Source: an uncultured Clostridia bacterium (GTDB lineage Bacteria > Bacillota > Clostridia > Oscillospirales > Ruminococcaceae). Taken from it: 11,258 bases of DNA. Shown one piece after another: positions 6,781-11,258 of the stretch. The translations under genes were made by a program, and so were the position numbers. Where the stretch lies: positions 1 to 11,258 of the forward strand of contig CAMWVO010000029.1 of NCBI GenBank assembly GCA_947177695.1, given 5' to 3'. A model generated the notes under the pieces. The model saw only the letters and a list, made by a program, of their open reading frames with translations, was not told the DNA's origin and did not search any database. The first letter of the stretch is position 1. Each line of letters starts with the position of its first letter.

Positions 6781-8286
6781 TCATTCTCCTGCGTGCTGTA
6801 TGCCGAGGATATCCAGTTCCTTTTGGGTCAGACCTACACCGCGGAGCATAAGCCTGTTTCCTTTCAGTGCTTCAATGGAATTGATACCCATGCCGCCCAT
6901 CATTTCCTTGATCTCGTGATCCCACGCGTGAACAAGATTTACAAGTCTCTTGTAGCCCAGATCGGGATTAAGACGCTTTACAAGGTCGGGACGCTGTGTG
7001 GCGATACCCCAGTTGCACTTGCCCTCGTGGCAGCTTCTGCAAAGGTGACAGCCAAGCGCAAGCAGAGCGGGTGTTCCGATGTAGATAGCGTCCGCGCCGA
7101 GAGCAAAAGCCTTTACCGCGTCCGAGGAGGAACGTACAGAGCCGCCCACAACAATGGATACCTCGTTTCTGATACCCTCGTCTCTGAGACGCTGGTCTAC
7201 CGAAGCAAGTGCAAGTTCAATGGGAATGCCCACGTTGTCGCGTATTCTTGTGGGAGCAGCTCCCGTACCGCCGCGGAAGCCGTCTATGGCGATAACGTCC
7301 GCGCCCGAACGGGCGATACCCGAAGCGATAGCCGCAACGTTATGCACCGCCGCGATCTTTACGATAACGGGCTTTGAGTAGTCTGTGGCTTCTTTAAGAG
7401 AGAAAATAAGCTGCCGCAGATCCTCAATGGAGTAAATATCATGGTGTGGAGCAGGGGAGATAGCGTCCGTTCCCATGGGTATCATACGGGTTCTGGAAAC
7501 GTCCTCGCGTATCTTCGCGCCGGGGAGGTGTCCGCCGATACCCGGCTTTGCGCCCTGTCCCATTTTAATTTCGATAGCCGCGCCTGCGTCAAGATATCCC
7601 TTGAAAACGCCGAAACGTCCCGAAGCCACCTGAACAATGGTGTTTGCGCCGTATTGGTAAAAGTCCTTGTGGAGACCGCCCTCACCCGTGTTGTAGTATG
7701 TACCCAGCTCCTCAGCGGCTCTGGCAAGGCTTTCGTGAGCATTCTTTGAAATAGAGCCGTAGGACATTGCCGAAAACATGATAGGCACGTTGAGTTCAAG
7801 GTGGGGAGGAAGCTCCGTCTTTATCGAACCGTCGGGATTTTTTTCAATGGCGGTGGGCTTTTTGCCGAGGAAAACCTTTGTCTCCATAGGCTCTCTGAGC
7901 GGGTCTATGGGCGGGTTCGTTACCTGAGACGCGTTTATCAGCATCTTGTCCCAGTAAACAGGATAATCCTTGGGCGTACCCATAGAGGACAGCAGCACGC
8001 CGCCGCTTTCCGCCTGACGGTAGTTTTCTATCATTACCTGCTGAGTGTAGTTTACGCTTTCGTTGAAAGAGTTTTCGTTCCTGCGTATTTTCAGCGCGCC
8101 CGTGGGACATATGCACACGCACCTCTGGCAGTCCACGCACTTGGCTTCGTTGGCAAGCATTTTGTCGTAGTCGCTGTCGTAGTAATGCACCTCGTTTGAA
8201 CACTGGCGTTCGCAGGCGCGGCATTTGATACATTTATCGGGATTTCTCAGCACTTCAAACCGTGCGGGAAAAAAGTTTACAGGCAT
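6781..8286 (-). CDS. gltB: Glutamate synthase FMN core subunit with N-terminal 4Fe-4S domain
   Basis: This 501-residue protein matches the FMN/3Fe-4S synthase domain of GltB, which adds ammonia to 2-oxoglutarate and reduces the imine to glutamate. An N-terminal ferredoxin domain binds two 4Fe-4S clusters through Cys19/22/25/29 and Cys50/53/56/60. The core shows GQGAKPGIGGHLPG (243-256), SPAPHHDIYSIEDL (277-290), KIAAVHNV (310-317), DGFRGGTGAAPT (335-346) and VVGGSVRSSSDAVKA (379-393). The 3Fe-4S ligands fit Cys413, Cys419 and Cys424 with the same spacing as in GltB (C-x5-C-x4-C), ending in WGIATQ; Cys416 is extra. The amidotransferase and GXGXG domains of normal GltB are separate genes here. 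ATG 8286 overlaps the preceding gene by 10 bases and has AGGAGG about 10 bases upstream. The symbol is given by homology to the GltB core only. Confidence 0.95.
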   Translation of the reverse strand: MPVNFFPARFEVLRNPDKCIKCRACERQCSNEVHYYDSDYDKMLANEAKCVDCQRCVCICPTGALKIRRNENSFNESVNYTQQVMIENYRQAESGGVLLSSMGTPKDYPVYWDKMLINASQVTNPPIDPLREPMETKVFLGKKPTAIEKNPDGSIKTELPPHLELNVPIMFSAMSYGSISKNAHESLARAAEELGTYYNTGEGGLHKDFYQYGANTIVQVASGRFGVFKGYLDAGAAIEIKMGQGAKPGIGGHLPGAKIREDVSRTRMIPMGTDAISPAPHHDIYSIEDLRQLIFSLKEATDYSKPVIVKIAAVHNVAAIASGIARSGADVIAIDGFRGGTGAAPTRIRDNVGIPIELALASVDQRLRDEGIRNEVSIVVGGSVRSSSDAVKAFALGADAIYIGTPALLALGCHLCRSCHEGKCNWGIATQRPDLVKRLNPDLGYKRLVNLVHAWDHEIKEMMGGMGINSIEALKGNRLMLRGVGLTQKELDILGIQHAGE

Positions 8287-9392
8287 TTTCTTTTACCCTC
8301 CTCGCTAAGATTTGCAATCACAGGCTCGCCGCCGCGGGGACTTCTTACATTTTCCGCGTCGGGACATATCGCCCTTATGGCGCATTCCTCGCTGGCAATA
8401 TAGAGCATATCGCCCTTTTCGGCTACGACCATTGAGCGGAGCTTCAGCCTGTCGTTAAGAGCCATAAGACCGCCCGTGTAGCCGAGAATGATGGAGAACG
8501 GTCCCGTGATGAGCAGGCTTGACAGGGAATTGCGGAAGTATTTCAGCTTTGCCGCTTTGACCGGATCGGTCTTTTCCAGCACGTCTATTTCGCTCCAGAA
8601 AGGCGCGGCGATTATGTTGGCAATGTCCTCGAAGTCAAGCTGCTGCTTTCTGTTAAGGTAATCGAAAATATAGGTGATTACCTCGGTGTCCGTCAGAAGC
8701 GTACATTTGTAGCCGAACATTTCGATGAAGCGTCTGTTGGCGTCGTAGGAGGAAATCTCTCCGTTATGTACTATAGTATAGTCAAGCAGTGAGAACGGGT
8801 GCGCGCCGCCCCACCAGCCGGGGGTGTTTGTGGGGTAACGTCCGTGAGCCGTCCATGCGTAACCGCTGTATTCGTCCAGACGGTAGAACTCGCCCACGTC
8901 TTCGGGGTATCCCACAGCCTTGAAAACGCCCATGTTCTTGCCGCTGGAGAAAACGTACGCGCCGTCGATATCGTTGTTTATGCGGATAACGCACTGAGCC
9001 ACGAACTCTTTCTCGTCAAGCTGTGAGGACGCTATCTTCGTAGGCAGGGGATTTACGAAATACCGCCAGATAAGGGGTTCATTGGTAATGGCGGGTATCT
9101 TTTTGGTGGGGATACGGCTCAGGTTCACCACGTCGAAATGACGGTCGAGGAAACGCTCGGTCTGCTCGCGGGACTCGGTTGAGTTGTAAAAAACGTGGAA
9201 CGCGTACAGATCCTTGTATTCCGGATAGATGCCGTAGCCTGCAAAGCCGCCGCCCAGACCGTTTGAGCGGTCGTGCATATATGAAATGGACTTCACGGCG
9301 TCACTGCCGTTAAGCCGGTTTCCGTCTCTGCTGATAAAGCCTGTGATGGCGCAGCCGGAGGGAATTCTTATCTCGCCTTCTTTTAAAAGCAT
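8277..9392 (-). CDS. Class-II glutamine amidotransferase subunit of split glutamate synthase
   Basis: This 371-residue protein corresponds to the N-terminal Ntn-type amidotransferase domain of GltB, which hydrolyses glutamine and releases ammonia for the synthase core. The likely nucleophile is Cys14 (IPSGCAITGFI), which would need removal of a 13-residue propeptide to become N-terminal. Glutamine-site motifs are visible: HGRYPTNTPGWWGGAHPF (183-200), HNGEIS (209-214, the oxyanion Asn210/Gly211) and LLTDTEV (232-238). It is the first gene of the minus-strand block. AGGAGA lies eight bases before ATG 9392, and a consensus promoter lies about 50-75 bases upstream. It could be mistaken for GlmS or PurF from its N-terminus, but no sugar isomerase or phosphoribosyltransferase domain follows and the neighbours complete glutamate synthase. 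Confidence 0.93.
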   Translation of the reverse strand: MLLKEGEIRIPSGCAITGFISRDGNRLNGSDAVKSISYMHDRSNGLGGGFAGYGIYPEYKDLYAFHVFYNSTESREQTERFLDRHFDVVNLSRIPTKKIPAITNEPLIWRYFVNPLPTKIASSQLDEKEFVAQCVIRINNDIDGAYVFSSGKNMGVFKAVGYPEDVGEFYRLDEYSGYAWTAHGRYPTNTPGWWGGAHPFSLLDYTIVHNGEISSYDANRRFIEMFGYKCTLLTDTEVITYIFDYLNRKQQLDFEDIANIIAAPFWSEIDVLEKTDPVKAAKLKYFRNSLSSLLITGPFSIILGYTGGLMALNDRLKLRSMVVAEKGDMLYIASEECAIRAICPDAENVRSPRGGEPVIANLSEEGKRKCL

Positions 9393-9438
9393 ATGCTCAC
9401 TCTCCTGAAAAAATATGGTGGAAAATTAACTGAATACT

Positions 9439-9467
9439 ATTTTATCACATAAAAAAACATATGTCAA
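9439..9467 (-). promoter_or_regulatory. Sigma-A promoter of the glutamate synthase operon
   Basis: On the minus strand a perfect TTGACA (9462-9467) is followed by a 17-base spacer containing seven T residues and TAAAAT (9439-9444). The predicted start is near 9432, leaving a leader of about 40 bases that ends in AGGAGA. The leader is too short for a known riboswitch and shows no ANTAR-type double hairpin. Confidence 0.85.
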
Positions 9468-9892
9468 TAGCGATTTGCAGGATTATTTATAGAAACTTGC
9501 AAAATTGAGTAAATATTCTATGAATAAAGGTGAAAAATAATATATTTTTGGCGATTATTACATTTTTAATTTCATTTTTAGATGCTAAAATCGCGTATGA
9601 GCGGCGGGCGCAACCGTCGGATACGGCAGTTTCCACCCCTCGGTTGACAAATTGTACGCTTCACTTTATTGATTTTCGGGGAAAAATAGTGTTTAATATA
9701 ACTAACGGAAGCACAGAAAAATCCTTGCAAGGTCAAGTGCAGAAACTGTTAAGTTATTCCATTAAAGGCTGAGCCTTTACCCATGCCGCCATACTTTGAC
9801 GGTAAGGGTTATACTCTGCCGAGACGAAAGATACCCCTGTATCACTACTCGTCTAAAATGGAAAAAATTTCATTCGGAAAGGTTGAATACTT
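9468..9892. other. Intergenic region between divergent genes
   Basis: The first part (to about 9595) is AT-rich; from about 9600 to 9650 it turns abruptly GC-rich and then mixed. I see no convincing gene: the longest frame (9530-9772) starts at GTG without a spaced ribosome binding site and its product resembles no family I know. Structural elements are an imperfect inverted repeat TTTGCAG/CTTGCAAA around 9475-9503, a perfect 10-base palindrome CCTTGCAAGG at 9723-9732 sharing CTTGCAA with it, a 6-bp hairpin AAAGGC/GCCTTT near 9764-9778, and a nested hairpin just before the regulator gene. Possible plus-strand promoter parts are TATAAC at 9697-9702 and TATACT at 9810-9815, neither with a good -35. 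Confidence 0.5.
9822..9854 (+). promoter_or_regulatory. Nested hairpin in the leader of the XRE gene
   Basis: An outer 6-bp stem AGACGA/TCGTCT (9822-9827 with 9849-9854) encloses an inner 5-bp stem GATAC/GTATC (9830-9834 with 9839-9843) with a CCCT loop. It ends 38 bases before the start codon of the XRE-type regulator and is followed by AAAATGG rather than a U tract. It may be an operator for the neighbouring repressor or an mRNA structure. Confidence 0.4.
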
Positions 9893-10921
9893 ATGATCTT
9901 AGCGGACAAAATCATTTATTTAAGAAAAAAGAGCGGCTGGTCTCAGGAGGAGCTTGCGGAAAAGCTGGGCGTAACAAGGCAGTCGGTATCTAAGTGGGAG
10001 GGCGCGCAGTCCGTTCCCGATCTGGAGAGAATATTGCAGCTCGGAAAGGTTTTCGGCGTAAGCACGGACTACCTTTTAAAGGACGAGATGGAAACCGAGG
10101 AATCGGTGTCCGAAAGCGACATCGACAGTGACGGCAGTCCTTTGCGCAAGGTATCTATGGAGGAGGCAAACCGTTTCCTGCGGATAAACGAAAAGCGGGC
10201 TCCTCATACCGCTCTCGGCGTGTCGCTGTGCATACTTTCTCCTATAGTGCTTATTATTCTTGCGGGACTCAGCGAATTTCCACCCGACTTTTTCGGAAGC
10301 TTTACCATAAGCGAAAATCTTGCGGGCGGCATAGGAGTTGCGGTACTGCTGGCATTAATTGCCTTTGCGGTGATCATCTTTATAATGTCGGGCAGGGAGC
10401 TAAGGGACTTTGAATATCTTGAAAACGAGTTCATAGACACGAACTACGGCGTAAGCGGCATGGCAAAGGAACGGCGGGAGGCGTACTCTTCAAAGCATAC
10501 CAAAAGCCTTATTATAGGAACGGTCATCTGCATACTTTCGGTAATACCCCTGTTTTTGGCAGCCATTACCGACGACGACCTTACCGCGATAATGGGATTT
10601 GTTATGCTTCTGGCGATGTGCTCCGTGGGAGCTTATATTCTGGTAAAGACCTCCATAATCAACGACGGCTACAATATGCTTCTTGAGGAGGACAGCTACA
10701 GCCGCGAAAGAAAGTCCGACAAAAAGAAGCGCAGAGATATTATGGTAATTTACTGGCTGATCGTTACGGCGGTCTCTATCGGTTATGTCTTTTACTCCCG
10801 CGCGCATTTCTTTGATAAGAGCAGCTGGAGCGAGTTCGGGGTAAACGGTCTGGTGATCTGGGCTGTGGCAGGACTGTTATGTCCCGTGGTAGGCAGGATC
10901 GTCAAGATGATACGGAAATAG
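9893..10921 (+). CDS. XRE-family helix-turn-helix protein with six-helix membrane domain
   Basis: This 342-residue protein joins an N-terminal XRE/Cro-type DNA-binding domain (about 4-62; SQEELAEKLGVTRQSVSKWE is the helix-turn-helix) to a membrane part. An acidic, serine-rich linker (about 64-82) separates the two. Predicted membrane segments are about 106-126, 144-166, 205-225, 231-252, 283-301 and 317-337, with a lysine/arginine-rich loop at 271-281. Such HTH-plus-membrane proteins are common in Firmicutes and are usually annotated as regulators of unknown signal; membrane tethering of a DNA-binding domain suggests envelope sensing. The ATG at 9893 has AAAGG ten bases upstream. It is transcribed away from the glutamate synthase operon. 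The stop is followed within a few bases by the right multi-hairpin repeat. No evidence links it to nitrogen control. Confidence 0.88.
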   Translation: MILADKIIYLRKKSGWSQEELAEKLGVTRQSVSKWEGAQSVPDLERILQLGKVFGVSTDYLLKDEMETEESVSESDIDSDGSPLRKVSMEEANRFLRINEKRAPHTALGVSLCILSPIVLIILAGLSEFPPDFFGSFTISENLAGGIGVAVLLALIAFAVIIFIMSGRELRDFEYLENEFIDTNYGVSGMAKERREAYSSKHTKSLIIGTVICILSVIPLFLAAITDDDLTAIMGFVMLLAMCSVGAYILVKTSIINDGYNMLLEEDSYSRERKSDKKKRRDIMVIYWLIVTAVSIGYVFYSRAHFFDKSSWSEFGVNGLVIWAVAGLLCPVVGRIVKMIRK

Positions 10922-11065
10922 GCGCGCACTGTCGCAGCGCTTAGGCGGCGTAGCCGCCGACTAAAGCTGGTCCAGCTGAGCCCAGCTGGCGAGGTTTCCA
11001 AAGGGCGAGGAGCCCTTTGGTCGCCGCCCGCAGGCGGCGAAATCCTTTTCGTTCCGAAACGGAGC

Positions 11066-11080
11066 AGGAGGTGAGAAATG
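11066..11080 (+). other. Conserved Shine-Dalgarno-like linker and ATG in the repeat
   Basis: AGGAGGTGA (11066-11074) is a nine-base complement of the 3' end of 16S rRNA and is followed four bases later by ATG (11078-11080), opening a 30-codon frame to TGA at 11170. The left copy keeps the AGGAGGTGA (106-114, minus strand) but has ACG in place of ATG. The frame runs through the hairpins and is probably not a true gene. Confidence 0.3.
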
Positions 11081-11114
11081 GCGACGCCAAACCCTCTCTT
11101 CGCGAGGGCTACGA

Positions 11115-11145
11115 GGAGGGGCGAACACGACCGCCCCTCCTTTTT
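11115..11145 (+). terminator. Terminator-like hairpin within the right repeat
   Basis: A 9-bp GC-rich stem with an 8-base loop is followed directly by TTTTT on the plus strand, which meets the pattern of an intrinsic terminator. It would end transcripts of the XRE gene about 220 bases after its stop codon. The equivalent stem in the left copy (55-86) is three base pairs longer and has no T run. Confidence 0.6.
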
Positions 11146-11212
11146 GCGGTTTAGGCAAAATCTTCCTTGAAAACAGTCCTCTGCTGAAAGCAGAATGTGG
11201 ACATGTTTTCAA

Positions 11213-11258
11213 TAAAGCAATACTTTGTTTGGATTTCCAAGCATAGCAAGGTCAACGT
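11213..11258. other. Window edge, nothing recognised
   Basis: The 46 bases after the terminal palindrome of the right repeat show no gene, promoter or clear structure. Confidence 0.4.

Larger units (their letters stand above)
10922..11212 (+). repeat. Multi-hairpin interspersed repeat, right copy
   Basis: This is the inverted counterpart of the left repeat, in the same sense as the upstream XRE gene. Stems in order are 10944-10949/10953-10958, 10973-10978/10983-10988, 10998-11006/11012-11020 (9 bp), 11021-11028/11033-11040 (8 bp, identical to the left copy), 11092-11096/11104-11108, 11115-11123/11132-11140 (9 bp, then TTTTT) and a terminal palindrome 11167-11179/11199-11212 whose loop carries an extra 6-bp hairpin. 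The linker at 11041-11078 matches the left copy nearly base for base, whereas the stem at 10965-10988 and the segment 11079-11110 differ in sequence yet still fold. It begins right after the XRE stop codon. Confidence 0.85.

Noticed and set aside
9393..9438. A riboswitch or attenuator before the glutamate synthase operon
   Set aside because: The predicted leader is only about 40 bases, without stable pairing.
9530..9772. An 80-codon frame in the intergenic region with a hydrophobic beginning like a signal peptide
   Set aside because: It starts at GTG with AAAGG directly abutting it, composition changes midway, and no family is recognised; left as non-coding.
9796..9815. TTGACG followed by TATACT as a promoter of the XRE gene
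   Set aside because: The spacing is only 8 bases, far too short for sigma-A and not the 19-20 bases of MerR-type promoters.
10792..11212. Minus-strand frames of 69 and 83 codons over the end of the XRE gene and the right repeat
   Set aside because: They are translations of the repeat antisense and of the XRE gene in another frame, with no family resemblance.

Overview
The window looks like a chromosomal segment of an anaerobic Gram-positive gut-type Clostridia, most likely Ruminococcus-like (Oscillospiraceae). The reasons are the diaminopimelate aminotransferase route to lysine, a glutamate synthase split into separate domain proteins, an ANTAR regulator with a degenerate receiver, strong AGGAGG-type ribosome binding sites, TTGACA/TATAAT promoters and a helix-turn-helix/six-helix membrane protein typical of Firmicutes. 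The genus is an inference; the domain and class are well supported.

Layout. Positions 1-261 hold a multi-hairpin interspersed repeat on the minus strand. Ten genes follow, all on the minus strand and read from about 9392 down to 327. In order of transcription they are: class-II glutamine amidotransferase, FMN/Fe-S glutamate synthase core, a GNAT acetyltransferase, a ferredoxin with four 4Fe-4S clusters, an FAD/NAD oxidoreductase, the GXGXG domain of glutamate synthase, a second GNAT acetyltransferase, an ANTAR regulator, dapF and dapL. A consensus promoter (TTGACA-17-TAAAAT) sits before the first gene and an extended -10 promoter before the second GNAT gene. A hairpin terminator follows dapL. 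A 500-base AT-rich intergenic region separates this block from a divergent gene for an XRE-type membrane regulator (9893-10921). That gene is followed at once by a second copy of the multi-hairpin repeat, on the plus strand, so the window is bracketed by the repeat in inverted orientation.

How the genes work together. The five glutamate synthase proteins together cover glutamine hydrolysis, ammonia channelling, 2-oxoglutarate amination and electron delivery from NAD(P)H. Their product, glutamate, is the amino donor for DapL, which makes LL-diaminopimelate; DapF then makes the meso form for cell wall and lysine. The ANTAR protein, of a type often placed beside nitrogen genes, is a plausible RNA-binding antiterminator for nitrogen-related transcripts, but no matching target hairpin pair was found here. 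The two GNAT genes are paralogues, each with its own apparent promoter, and they bracket the ferredoxin-oxidoreductase-GXGXG trio.

The most unusual structure is the repeat at both ends. It is a chain of seven or eight hairpins with a conserved linker that matches the anti-Shine-Dalgarno end of 16S rRNA, and it lies downstream of a gene in the same sense in both cases.
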